Source: Lomentospora prolificans
Taxonomy: Eukaryota; Ascomycota; Sordariomycetes; Microascales; Microascaceae
DNA: 64,000 nt
Direction of reading: 5' to 3'
Assembly: GCA_029532625.1 (NCBI GenBank)
Contig: JARFXM010000003.1
Span: 4,464,001 to 4,528,000 of the forward strand
Part shown: piece after piece, positions 23,635 to 35,611 of the stretch
Position numbering within the stretch: the first letter of the stretch is position 1
How the letters are laid out: every line of letters starts with the position of its first letter
Position numbers and translations under genes: made by a program
The notes under the pieces: generated by a model
The model's input: the letters and a program-made list of their open reading frames with translations, nothing else
Databases searched by the model: none
Told to the model about the DNA's origin: nothing

Positions 23635-26600
23635 ATGAAGCCCCTTCCTCATGTTGCGGCTGCAACCGCAGCCCTATTCTCCACGCCAGTGTTGGCGCTC
23701 TTCGAGGAGAACATGGTGGAGTTTAGAGCGTCTAGCAGCTCAATTGACATCACCAACGCGCCAATCGTCCTCTCGTCGGATGACTGGACGGGCGTGCACA
23801 TCGCCGCCAAATCCCTTTCAAGCGACCTTGAGGCCATCACCGAGATAAGTCGCGACGTGTTCAGATATGCCGTTGACGAAGCTGAGGAATACCTTGCAAA
23901 TTTGACGAGTGCGGTCATAGCTGGCTCCATAGACTCGGCTCTCATTCGGTCTCTGGTTAATGCCGAAATTTTGGATGTATCGGATATCGAAGGAAAATGG
24001 GAGTCTTATAAGACTGTTGTTGCGGATGCGCCATTCCCCGGGGTTGAGAGTGCTCTCATCATCGTAGGCAGTGACAAGCGTGGCACTATTTTCGGCATCC
24101 ACACTCTTGCAGAGCAGTGTGGTCAGTCGCCGTACGACTTTTCCCTCATTATGCCTAAGACTTGGAGCCTTAAGCTAACTCCGATACAGTTTCCACTGGT
24201 TCTCTGATGTGCCCCCAAAGAAACACGACTCAATCTTTGCTCTGCGAAAGACCACCACCCTGGGCGAACCGTCTGTTAGGTATCGGGGTCTCTTCATCAA
24301 CGATGAGGAACCCGCACTCAATACCTGGTGGGCCAAGTACAACAACGAAACGCGCTACCCGCTGAATACCGAGTTCTATGCGCACGTCTTTGACCTGCTC
24401 CTGCGTCTGAAGGCGAACTACCTGTGGCCAGCCATGTGGAAGTCCTGGACCCCGCCGCCAGGGAACATCTTTTTCACCGATGACCCGGGAAATCAGCAGT
24501 TGGCTGACGACTATGGTATTGTCATCTCGACGGCGCATCATGAGCCCATGCAAAGAGCGACCAATGAGTGGGATGAGGCCACTATGGGTCCGTGGGACTG
24601 GTCGAAGAACCGGGAGAATATCACCGAGTTCATGGAAGCTGGGATTGAAAGGGCTGGAAACAACGAGTCGTACTTCACGATTGGCCTGCGGGGTCTCGGT
24701 GACGAGGCTGCAAATACTGAGAATGCTATTGAGATGCTGAAGGATGTCTTCGAAGTGCAGAGGGGCATCATCGAAAAGTATCATGGCGCACCTGATGCTG
24801 TGAACCGTGAGTCCTGCTTTCCCGCCAGGTAGGAAGAGTGAACCTACTGACCCATAGACAGAGGTCTGGGCCCTTTACAAGGAGGTCGCGTCGTACTATG
24901 ATGCCGGCCTTGATCCTCCCGAAGATGTGACCCTCCTCTTTCCCGACGACAATTGGGGTAATGTCTACCGCCTGCCAACGGGAGACGAGGTATCTAGGAA
25001 AGGAGGAAGTGGCGTAAGTGAACTCACCGACAACCATTCTCTGCCACCCTTATGCTCACCTTGCTTAGGTATATTATCATTTTGAATATGTTGGCCTTCC
25101 CCGATCGTACAAGTGGGCCAACACCAACAACATAGCAAAGGTCCTGAAGGAGCTCACACACTCCTATCTGCGGGGAGCTGACCGCATATGGATTGTCAAT
25201 GTCGGTGACATCAAGCCGATGGAGATACCCTTCGCCTTCGCCATGGATCTCGCCTGGAATGTATCCAACTTTAGTTTCGACAAGATCCCCAGTTACCTCA
25301 AACTCCTGGCGACTCGTGATTTCGGTGCCGATCATGCTGATGAGATTGCTGATATTCTCCTTGAGCATAACTACCTCATCGGTATGCGGCGATTCGAGCT
25401 GGTCACCTCGGGTACGTTCTCAACGCTCAATTACCACGAGGCGGAACGTGTGCTCGGGCGCTGGAAGGCTCTTTCCGAAAGGGCCAAGGCTATTTACGAT
25501 CAGTTGGAACAGCAGCTCCAGCCAGCATTTTACCAGCTTGTCTACCACCCAGTCGCCTCAGGAGCCATCTACTACTCAGTCATGATCGGTGTCGGTACCA
25601 ATTACAAGTACGCTTTAGAACGACGCAACACTGCCAACACAGTAGCTCGTCAGGTCCTCGACGACTTTGACGCCAGCTATGACATGGTTGAGGAGTACGA
25701 TGCCATGCTTGGAGGAAAGTGGGCCAACATGATGTCGCAGGCTGTCTACGATGCGGCGTGGCAGGAGCCTAAGTCATGGGCCGGCCCGGCTCGAGATATG
25801 CTGGCGAACCTCTCGTTCGTGCAGCTCCGACAGGACATGCAATTCTCACTCGGAAACTTGGGCATTTATGCCGAACAGTCAGTGAGCCCAATTCAACAGG
25901 GACGTTGGGCAGAATCGGTGGACTCGTCGATGCCGACAACCGGATACACCGCTCTCCTGCCACAGATGGATCGCTTCGGGCCCAGTGTGCGAAACATTGA
26001 CCTCTTTGCACGAGGAGACTACCGCGTTCCAATCGATTGGGAGCTTGAAGAGATTCCGGTAGATTTTATCACCATCACCCCGAGAAGTGGCACTCTCAAC
26101 AGAGACAAGCCCGAGCAGCGTCTAGACGTGACGATCGACTGGAGTCTAGTACCGACAGACTTCAATGATACAGTGAAGGTCGGCATCACCTCTACACCCG
26201 CTCGATATCCGTATTTTGATCTTATTCGCATCCCCGTCGTGAACACACTCGTTCCTACCGATTTCAAGGGCTTCCCTGAGTCCGCGGGGATGGTATCGAT
26301 TGAAGCGCCACACTTTCAGCGTTCCTCAGCCATCACAAACAAGAAAACGGATGAGAAGGACCCAGTAGTCGGGTTTTCGGTCTTTCCCCATCTCGGATCG
26401 AGGAGTGAGTCGGGTTCAATCGCTCTACGGCCATTCCTAGAGGCCCGCGAGGAGGAAAATGCTGCAGCTTCGGCCTGGGTGGAGTATGATATCTATCTTT
26501 TCTCCGACGCCGAGGCAGTGGACGCAACGGTATACATCAACGGATGCCTCGATACCGACCCCCAACTCCGTATGCAATTCTCTCTCACGTTAGGGGAGGC

Positions 26601-26859
26601 TCCCTCAAACTTTACTCGAGTACTGGGCGATTACATTACGAACCCGAACGCTGGTGACATTCCGCCTGAATGGATCGATCAGGTTGCGGATCAAGTATGG
26701 ACGAAGACGGTCAATCTTGGCCCACTCGAAGCAGGAAAGCATACTTTGCGATGGGCGGCGAACTCTCCGGAGGTGTATTTGGAGAAGATTGTCCTGAACA
26801 CACATGGAGGCGTCAAGCAGAGCTACGTTGGCCCGCCGGAAACGAGACTTGTCGAATAG
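23635..26859 (+). CDS. Secreted GH115 xylan alpha-1,2-glucuronidase
   Basis: A glycoside hydrolase family 115 enzyme. The family removes (4-O-methyl)-glucuronic acid side groups from glucuronoxylan, including internal ones, outside the cell. Exons 23,635-24,131, 24,190-24,806, 24,862-25,013 and 25,069-26,859 give 1,018 residues, a normal family length; the introns are 58, 55 and 55 bases and all junctions keep frame. The N-terminus is a signal peptide ending near PVLA. Family marks are FHWFSDVPPKKHDS across intron 1, NDEEPALNTWW (from about 203), LLRLKANYLWPAMW, STAHHEPMQRATNEW (His282, His283), DDNWGN (400-405) and YYHFEYVGLPRSYKW. The C-terminal beta domain ends with GKHTLRWAANSPEVYLEKIV. 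Both the catalytic core and C-terminal GH115 domain are complete. Substrate specificity is inferred from the family. Confidence 0.95.
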
Positions 26860-29276
26860 GGGATGCCACGGATCGTTAGGAGGAGAAGGGTTTCCCGCGT
26901 AACTTCAATTGCTAGTTTGGCTCGTAATAGGAAATCGGCGTTATGATTCGACCACGGATCATCCTTGCGTGCTTTTTTCAACTTTTGCTAAATATGAATG
27001 GGGCGATATCTCGTAGTGTCGGTCCGACAGACGTGTTTGGCAGGTGGGCACTGGCCGGCCCTCACGGGAGTTGATAGTACCCAACCGGAGTCGCTACCCA
27101 AGATTCCAATTTTAACAGCTGGCTTCGGCTTGTCGGCACCATATTACTCTCAACACTGTTCAATTGGCCAAAAGAAGAGAAAAATAGCTCTAGAGGGCAC
27201 TCCGTGGAGATGGAAAATACAGAAAAGCCTTTCCCTTTGAGCTGGCTCCAACATCCGATATGTGCTGAGGAGTGGAGGGATGGGGAGCAAGTGATGGGGT
27301 GATACCTACATGGCTGGTAGCAGGGCTGAGATGAAAGTCCGACATAAACCGTCGGTGTGGCTTTTTGCATTCCGGATCGGTCCCTTATCTCTCAAAGCTG
27401 CAGGTCAAGTCAAAATTTCCGACCTTGTCAAACAGGATTGATGGATGGAGGTGGTGTAATACTGGAAGACGCAGTTTCCAAGTACGTAAGAGCAGCTGGC
27501 GATCACATGGCAGGGATGCTTGAAAAAGCTACTAATGAATACTACCTCAACTTGGGCATGCTCGAAAAGAAGGAGCGACAAAACGGCCACTTGAATGGAG
27601 GGAAAGGGCTCCCCCGTACACTGGATCTCCGAGGACGGGTTTCGGCACTCAGGTGGGGTCCTGCCCCAGGAGTTCCCTAGTGCCCGTGCACTAAGTACGA
27701 AGTATTAAGTGAGCCAGCTTATCAGATATTGCCAGCACTGGAGTTAACACAGGGTCTGTTTGATTGGCGAGCAACCGGCTGGAAGCTTGGACAGCTGGGA
27801 AACCCCGCTGAAGGCCTTGGCATCCCTCGCTGGCTGGAGCGATGACGCAGCTGGCTGAGAGAAGAGACTTGCACAACGTGACCTTGCAGAGGACACCATG
27901 GCGCTTGCTCCTATTGATCCCGCCTGCTAGTGTGGGTGCAGGTGCAAGGGCAGGCGCAAGTGTCAGAGCCAGCCAGCAGTGTCTGAGTTGAAATGGGGGA
28001 AGCTCGGGTGGAGAAAGCGCCGTTATCAGAGACACCTCCGTTTGCGATAATGACCAGGGCACGTTTCCCACCCATGGTCGGGGCGACGAACAATCCTGGA
28101 GGGTGGACTTCTTTTTTTTATAAATATCATAGTGCAAATGGAATCGTCTTGCGTCGTCGTCGAATGCGAGAGGATTCGCCTCTTACCACCGTGATCCCAC
28201 CCCGCAGGGGGAGTTGCATGACGACAGATGACAGGTGCGAACTGCACTCCATTGATGGTGTTTTAACGTGGTCTCCTCGTCTTATTCAATGGAAATTCGG
28301 TTGGGGCGCTAAAGCTGTCTAGTGGCTCGCTCTCTCCGTCCCAACTTCCCCAAGCTCCAAGTTCCGCAGGAACCGTCTTGGGCCCCCAAGCTGGACGAGA
28401 GACCGACCGGTAGACGTACCCACTGAGCATACGGGGGAGGCATCGAGAGGCAAAAGAACAATCCAAAGATTGTTGAGCCTTGATGTTTGTGTCATTGGAA
28501 CTCTGCGACAGACTGCGTTCCCGGCCAGCCCCCAATGCCACAACCGAGGACACATCAATCCTCATTCCGCGCAAGGGTTCGGGTCGATACGACGAGTGAC
28601 CCTGCGACGCACATCGATTTCTCGCCTAGTCTTGGGACGGTTGCCCTGCCCATCCATCCATCCATCTTTTAATCCGTCCAGCCACAGAAGTTCACCGGGC
28701 CCAGTGATGCGTTTCCCGTTTCAGCGAGCCACCTTCAACTCGGTCCTCCCAAACAAAGTTAACCTACACATCGATATATCATGGTCACTGGCTTTTTTCA
28801 CTTGCGTCCCAGTCGCAGTCCTAGTTCCAGCTGTTGCAGCTCGCCTCCCTTCCCGCGATCCCCGCCAAATCAGACCCCTTGTCTCCAGTCCTGTAAATCA
28901 TCTCCCAGGTTCCCTACTTGCATGCCTCCGTCCTACCTCCCGTCCTCGGACACCATCACGTGGAGCAGGGGCACGATAAAGACTCCGTTTGCTTTTGTAG
29001 AGTGTTATTTTTAATCCCTCATAACTAGATTGCCCTGCTTTGATGCTGTGTACCTCCGTGAGGCTCTCTGCTCTTCCTAATAAGTTAGCCCTGTGGCCAT
29101 CCGCCCCCGACCCCTCCTTGTCTTTTTCCCTGTCTCACGATAAGCAGTCCTGTTGTTGTTTCTCGTATAAATACCCAAGTCGACCTCGCCTTCTTGGAGC
29201 TGGTTCTATCCTTTGACCTTTTCTTCTCATAGATTGCCTGTTTCCTAATTTGATACCCGTCTTTACGTCCGCAACA
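26860..29276. other. Long intergenic region
   Basis: No gene I can support. A frame at about 27,441-27,680 (+) has a few plausible residues but no family and no conserved flank. The right end, rich in C and T (about 28,780-29,276), looks like a promoter and leader for the carbonic anhydrase. Confidence 0.55.
29166..29173 (+). promoter_or_regulatory. TATA box of the carbonic anhydrase gene
   Basis: A perfect TATAAATA about 104 bases upstream of the ATG at 29,277, in a C/T-rich setting. Confidence 0.6.
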
Positions 29277-29957
29277 ATGACCTCACTGAAGGAACACATC
29301 ACCAAAGCGTCGGAGCGCTACTCCAGCACGTTCAAGTATGGCGGCATGAAGTCTCCCCCATCGAGGCACTTCATCTTTGTCACTTGCATGGACGCCCGAA
29401 TCGATACCCACGCCGCCTTTGGAATCAGTGTTGGTGATGCCCACGTTATCCGCAATGTCAGTCTTGCTCTCATATTTTAGCGCGCTCGTCCGGATGGTCA
29501 GAGTTCATTGAAGGACATTGCATATTCACACAAATTTCCTTTTTGCCTAGGCCGGCGGCTCCGCTGCAGATGCTCTCCGAAGCATTGTCATCTCCCAACA
29601 GCTTCTGGGCACCCGAGAGGTTGCCATCATCAAGCATACCAAGTGTGGCATGGATGGTCTCCCCAACGAAGCCGTCCACGCTACGGTACTTAAGAATCTT
29701 GGGTAAGCGGAAGGTGGACCACAACTGCGACCAAAAAGTCGGTGTCTAACCGGGCCCCTCTGGGGAATAGTATCGAGGCGATTGGCGAGCTTAAGGCGCG
29801 AAACATGATTGATTTCCTCCCCGTCGGTGGTGGCATCGCCAAGGGTGTTGAGGATGATGTCCAACTTCTCAGGGCGTCGAGTCTCATTCCCAGCGACATC
29901 GAGATCACAGGATGGATCTACGACGTCGACAGCGGAGCTACTACGAGAGTCGTCTAA
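29277..29957 (+). CDS. Short beta-class carbonic anhydrase
   Basis: Interconverts CO2 and bicarbonate. Exons 29,277-29,456, 29,551-29,702 and 29,771-29,957 give 172 residues; the introns are 94 and 68 bases and junctions keep frame. The zinc-site residues of the beta class are present: Cys37, with the Asp39/Arg41 dyad, in TCMDAR, and His89 and Cys92 in KHTKCGM. The AGGSAADALRSIVISQQ helix follows intron 1. There is no signal or mitochondrial targeting peptide, so it is probably cytosolic. The length matches the small beta enzymes of filamentous fungi rather than the longer N-terminally extended ones. The ATG at 29,277 was preferred because upstream codons offer no ATG and a TATA box lies at the right distance. 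Activity is inferred from the intact ligand set. Confidence 0.95.
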
Positions 29958-32900
29958 GGCGCTGTCAAACACGCAAGTAAGCGGACGGGATTGACGTTGG
30001 CCCTAGCAAGGAAACGCGGGACGTTCATTTGATTCCCTTTTTGGCTTTTAGACATATATGACATTTGGCTATTTTATTAGCGGCGCGAAGGGCGATTCTT
30101 GGCTTTGGGTTTGTGGGGTTCAACAATGGCACAGGTGGGGGAAACCTAAAACGGGGGGGCAGCATTTTGACAGGATAGGAACAAGGACAGCCCATGTATG
30201 GTGAAGCTTCTTAAATAGTAGCATTGCATTTTTTTTTTTATTTCTTTTTGCGATTGTGAGAGGGTATCTAGGCCCCTCGGGGCGATTTATGGATAGGGGA
30301 CGTTCCCTGTCACATTTTTGGCCTTACATCTCGCCCTCACGAGTGATGCCAGGGAATTCCTTGCGCAGCCCGCGCAACTCTAGATCGAGGGCGCCGGATA
30401 CAAGTCGGGAGACCGCGACTTGCACAACACCTATTTAGGATAGTAATCCATCCATGGAATGAATCAATTGGTATTCCTTCGGGTCTTTTAGTGAGGGCTT
30501 ACCACCTACCAGGCGTCAATTGAGACGAAGGGACGCTCGTCCCTCAAAGTTGCGATGGCTCTAGATTGAAAAGAGTCGCCAGGCACTCGAGGGCCCGTAA
30601 GCAAGGCCTCAACTCCGACGCCTGGCTGAGAAAATCCGGCTGCGCTTTGCCCTCCCACGGATCTTAGGCAAGTCGTGCTATTGGGTCGGCGGTAACTTGG
30701 TCGATTCCATCCATATCTTCTCAGTAGATTCGTATGGATTCGACCAAGCAACAGTTTGATTCCGGGATTTCGCATTCCGCACCTTTTCTTTTGCTATTCT
30801 GGTTGCGAAATTGCATTTCTGTGTTTCTCAAGACTCAGAACAGCTTCTGTAACGGCGGCGACATCCCGCCAGCTGGTGGGCGGACCATGTTGTGTGAGAA
30901 GCGTTGAAGATTGAGGGCATCTAATGGGTTGGTGCTCCCAAACTATGACAACTACCTCAGTATTGACGACGCCTAGCCACAGCAGCCTTTGCTTTTTTTT
31001 TTTTTGCCATGAGCTAAGCTGATACAATGTTAAAATGTGTGCTCGATATCAATGGAGTTACGGGCCTGTCTAAAACTGCCGATGGTAACAGTACGACGAG
31101 GTAAGAAGAAGTGAAAAGTAGATCCCATCAATCAGCCTCTCATCTACTTATCTACTTCACTCTAGACCATGAAAGGTGGGAGCGTATGGATTGTGGGTAC
31201 CACAAGAAGAAGCTTGGCGCCATCACAGAGAACACTCTAAGCAGGCGGAACGTCGCACGAGAAAAAAGGGAACTATGCTCGAAGCTATGAATTTCTACCG
31301 AGAATTGGGGCGGTGCTCTTGGGGACGCAACCGATTTGATCGACTACGGGGTGCGAATGACGTCCCGTTGGTCGTGTTGGCGCCGCAGACAGACATGAAA
31401 GAGAGTCGCTTGTTTCAGCCGAGCAGACGAGGAGGGCAAGGTTATCACGACTTTCTTACGGGTTGAACTGATAGAGTGGATGGACGTCAGCCTGGTCTCT
31501 AGGATCTTAGATAGCTCCATGATGTGAAGAGCACATGTCGCGTTGATGGGCAAGAGCGTGGCTACGCTCAAAGTCCTGGTGTGGGATGACGGCTAATGTG
31601 ACCGTGTAGAAAACGAATCATCTCGCTGTTTGATTGATGCTGGCCTCTTGGATCGCGTTGTGCTGAAATTCGCCCGGTCAGATTTTCATGCTGCCAGACC
31701 GACCGTTGACACAAGATGGCCGCATTCCCTAAGTCCATGTAAGACACCCTTTGGCGAACCGCCCTTGGCCATTGATCTGACGATGTATAGGCATATCTAT
31801 CCTTATCTGCCTGCGGACAGATTCGTCTATGTGGTCCATCGTTCCAATCGTAAGACTCTCGTTGGAGCGACAATCACTGGTGGAACATCTGGTCGAAATA
31901 CTGCTAGCGCTGAGAAACTTCATGTCCCGAAGAAGCACGAGACAGAAGGGGGCTTCAAACCCTTTTTGAGAGAATTGGGAGACCCTGAGTCCGATACGCT
32001 ACATATTCTCTCCTATGATCACACAGCTACACTGAGTGAATCGATATCCTCATCTTCCTGTTGAGAATAATCTCGAGAAAGGCTTTGGTTGCGCAAGTAC
32101 CTCCCGACGCCATTGAACCACATATCAAAGAGCTTTCCAACGTTAAGTTTTCATAGAGGAGAGCCTCTCAGATGCAACGGGTGCCATCTTCTATAGACCT
32201 CAAGGAGACCAGCAAAGCAAGAACGAATGCCGTTGTGTGGGAGAGAGCCACGTCGGATCGGATGCTGTGGCCAGACATAAAAATGGCAAGCACTTGAGTC
32301 TTCACGGCCCTACCTACCTGTTAGCAGTAATCGAATGGGGAGCTAACGATGGAACTTAAAGGGAGCTTGGATTCAGCTCTGCAACGAGATCCACGGCCGT
32401 CTAGCCGCTAAAAACACCATCATCACCGCCGCAAGTTCTAACCCACACACGATCGCAGACATCTATCCGGTCGCTAAAATCTCAATCCTGTCTTGCCAGC
32501 GCCGCGCACCCCATTAACTCAAGCTTCTCGAATCAAAGACTACCAGAAAACATTACCACCCCGAACCATATACTGGAGCCGATGATGTAGGCTGAATGAT
32601 CGCGAAGGCCTTCGTCATGTACGCCTATCACGGCAACTGGTTCCCACTAGGAAAACGCTCTAGAATAGGGCTGTCGCGGAGACTCCAACCCCCGGCCTGA
32701 GACGGATGCTGGGGTGGCTGATCAGCAGAGTTAAGTGACTTCGGTAGTGGTATTAGCTAAGGTTGGGGTGTTGGTGGACACCATCAGCTTGCTATTTCCT
32801 TCGAAAAGGAATCCGGTTCAAGGATGTGCGGCGTAATATCCAGAGTTCGCTAGGGGATAGATGGGCGACATGACAAAAGATCATGTGAATTTAGATCCAT

Positions 32901-33062
32901 AGAATGTAAATGCCAAGGACTTCCATTATGTACAACAGATATGCGAGCCAAATGTATAACCTGAAAAGTATGCCCAGCCATGCCACTCCAACGCCTGCAG
33001 CTCCATCGGTAGCCCATCTTCCTCCTAAATTCCTAGACTCGAGTCTTATTTTGTACTTCCCA
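29958..33062. other. Long intergenic region
   Basis: No supported gene. T runs occur at 30,229-30,241 and 30,989-31,003. A plus-strand open frame at about 31,600-32,064 has some protein-like character but no recognisable family or start (see findings). The rest appears non-coding. Confidence 0.5.
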
Positions 33063-34802
33063 TTACTGACTACCTTGGGCCGCAGCGTATTGCTTCTGTA
33101 ACGCCTCGACCTCACGCTGGAGGGCGTCTAAGTCGGCGAGAATAGTCCCCGCCTGGCCATTTTCAGTCGAGGTGAATTCGGCTGGGATAGTCCCAGAAGC
33201 CTCATCTACTTCTCGAAGGGTTTCGACTGCAACATGAGGGCTATGGACTGCTTTCCCGTCACCCCCACTGGGAATTCTTAGGTTTCCGGGTGCTAAATCC
33301 ACGCTTTCACGACTGCCACCACGGCTACGGCGCGGCGGCGGAGGAGGTATGATACCGGTGCGCCTAGATATGGCCTCGATGCTACTTGTGCTGGATTGGC
33401 GTCTTGTCGAGGCAGTTCTGGTAGGCGGCGGAGGCGGCGCGAGCTTGGGAACCGCAGTACCCGGCGAAAACGACTGGTTTGGGCTGGGCTGCGGGCTCAC
33501 GGAGTATTGACTAGAATCTAACATGGAAACTTGCGGTGAAGTTAAAGGGGGTGATGCGAAGGATTGAGCGGACGGTGAGGTAACGGAGCTGGCTGACCGA
33601 TGTCCAGGAGTTAGTCGGCGAGGTGGAGGCGGTGCTGGGGCATTGGAGCGGATGCTCTCGGATCGCGAACGGGCAGATTCCGTCGAGTTCTTACGTCGGA
33701 CCTGTGGATCCGGATGCGCCGAAGCCCCCGCTGGAGTGTTGTGGCGCTCTTGAATAACGCTTTCTGGCCGTTTACGCCTGGGTGGAGGGGCCACAGGCGT
33801 CGGCCTCTTCATAGGAGCATGACTATTGTGAGTGTTAACGGGGCTTGACGGTTCAGAGGATTCCGGAAGCTTCCCGGCCGATTCTCTGTCGAATATTGAT
33901 TCGCTATCCTCATCGCCCGGTCTCCGAGCGGGGGCGGGCGGCAGTGGTTTGTTCGGATCGGACGGGACTCTTGCTAACGGTGGTCGGTTGGAGGCGCCCG
34001 TTGGGCCGTCGCCCCCGAGATCGAGCTTTATAAGCTTCCCATGCCGGGAGTTTGGTGGCGGCGGCTTCTTTTTGACGGGTGTATGAACCGGCTCGCTCGG
34101 TGATAATGCCGGGCGGTCGCTCGAGTCTAGTGACGTCCTGGGACTCTCTGAGGATGCTGGCTCGGTGGCAATCTCAGCCGGAACCGGAAAGCGAGCGGTA
34201 GCCTGCCTTGATATTGAAGACGATTCTGGTCCTGAGCTTAGCGCGTGTAGTTGTGGAGTGGCGTTATTGCTCGTAAATGGTAAACTATCGGTCGATTGGC
34301 CGGTGAGCAGAAGCCTGCTAAATGCTGCGACGTCCAGGGCTCCCTTTCCCGATGCCGAGGGAGCAGGCTGTTTCTTCTCCGGTTGGGTATGATTGTGCTC
34401 TAGATCATGCAAAGTTTTGCTGAAGGGGTTCCGTGGCGCACCTCCCGGCTGAGCCGGAGCTTCGTCAGAGTAGTCGTTAGGCTCTCCTTCGGCGCCTTGG
34501 AACGGGTCCAATTGTAACTTGAGCTGTTCTTCCACGGCTCTATCGATGAAGGTAGGAGTATCGGGTTCTGTGTCTGGAGACCGAGGGGGTGGAGTCTGCA
34601 CGCGGACACGCTTGACGGGTTTTGTTCTCGTTTTTGGTTGCTCGGGGGCTGACTCGTTTGCAACGTTTACGCTAGTGGCAGCGGGGTCGAATACGATATC
34701 GTCATCGAAGAAGCGAGCTCCGGCGGTAGGGACGGAGGTTAGGTCTAACGAGGGTGCGCCGGAGGGCTGGTCGCCCGTCTTCCTAAAGGGGTTGTGAGAC
34801 AT
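33063..34802 (-). CDS. Proline-rich protein with NPF motifs, probable endocytic/actin adaptor
   Basis: A 579-residue, mostly disordered protein rich in Pro, Ser and Arg. It starts MSHNPFRKTG and has a second PRNPFSK at about residue 125; NPF tripeptides bind EH domains of endocytic proteins such as Ede1 and Pan1. Many polyproline tracts suit SH3 or profilin binding (PPPPNSR, PPPPRRLTP, APPPPPTRT, IIPPPPPRRSR). The C-terminus is a short predicted coiled coil (ADLDALQREVEALQKQYAA). No enzyme domain is visible. I chose the ATG at 34,802 because it opens directly on an NPF motif; an in-frame start 24 codons upstream exists. The adaptor role is inference from motifs. The family name is not clear to me. 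Confidence 0.82.
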   Translation of the reverse strand: MSHNPFRKTGDQPSGAPSLDLTSVPTAGARFFDDDIVFDPAATSVNVANESAPEQPKTRTKPVKRVRVQTPPPRSPDTEPDTPTFIDRAVEEQLKLQLDPFQGAEGEPNDYSDEAPAQPGGAPRNPFSKTLHDLEHNHTQPEKKQPAPSASGKGALDVAAFSRLLLTGQSTDSLPFTSNNATPQLHALSSGPESSSISRQATARFPVPAEIATEPASSESPRTSLDSSDRPALSPSEPVHTPVKKKPPPPNSRHGKLIKLDLGGDGPTGASNRPPLARVPSDPNKPLPPAPARRPGDEDSESIFDRESAGKLPESSEPSSPVNTHNSHAPMKRPTPVAPPPRRKRPESVIQERHNTPAGASAHPDPQVRRKNSTESARSRSESIRSNAPAPPPPRRLTPGHRSASSVTSPSAQSFASPPLTSPQVSMLDSSQYSVSPQPSPNQSFSPGTAVPKLAPPPPPTRTASTRRQSSTSSIEAISRRTGIIPPPPPRRSRGGSRESVDLAPGNLRIPSGGDGKAVHSPHVAVETLREVDEASGTIPAEFTSTENGQAGTILADLDALQREVEALQKQYAAAQGSQ

Positions 34803-35611
34803 CGCATGCAACTCGGGCAGTTGATACGAAGGAGTGGCAGGACGAGGCCGGGTCGGAGCGAGTAACGTGTTCAAAGCTCGAGTGGGCGGGGTGGGGTGAG
34901 AATGCGGGAAGCAAGAGCTATGATGGTGCCATGTTAAATCTGGTCAATCTCGGCTTGAGGTGGGCAATGCGGACGCAATGGATTGATCAGGAGGTGGGAT
35001 TGGATCGGGAGAGAGATCGCGGAGGATGGGCGGAGCAAAGGAGTTGAGAAGTAGTTGGTTCCTGACGAGCTGGAGATGCTGGCGAACGCCGCCCGTGACT
35101 GATTCTTTCCCGCCAGAGCTTCGCTCTGCCTTCCCCGCAGAGTTCTAGTCACTTGCGTGGCTTAAGCGGGCCACCAAAGCCGTGCTGTCCTACAAATCCA
35201 TCACTCCAATGGTCTGTGCGGCCGCTGTGCACAGGTCAGATTTGTGACTGTTTTACAAGGGCGGATCGGGGCTTCTGAAGCCCCGGTAGCGCGCTTCAGC
35301 AGAGCCAGCTCGTGCTGCATTTTAATTCTCGCACCTAAAATGGCTCGTATTACAGGCAGCAGCTTTCAGTTGAGCATGTAAATTGATCAATCGGTCTGGG
35401 GGTGCCTTTGCAAGGATGAGAACGTTCCATCCCACATATTTCCAGTGGTGTTGGACCATGACACAGGAAATGACCACTCTTTGAATTTCCGTTCATAATT
35501 GCTGTTTGTGCTACACAGATAACCATGCTTTCTACCTTAGGCCTTCGCCCTGATGAAAGTTGATGCAATGACTTGACACCGGATCCCCCGGGTCTTTGTT
35601 CAGCCTTGTCT
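34803..35611. other. Intergenic region
   Basis: Upstream of the proline-rich gene and downstream of the M14 peptidase gene. No gene seen. Confidence 0.6.

Noticed and set aside
32715..32790. A stretch resembling the middle of a generic 5S rRNA (GATCAGCAGAGTTAAG and onward)
   Set aside because: It does not match the typical ascomycete 5S sequence and I could not pair the ends, so it is probably chance.
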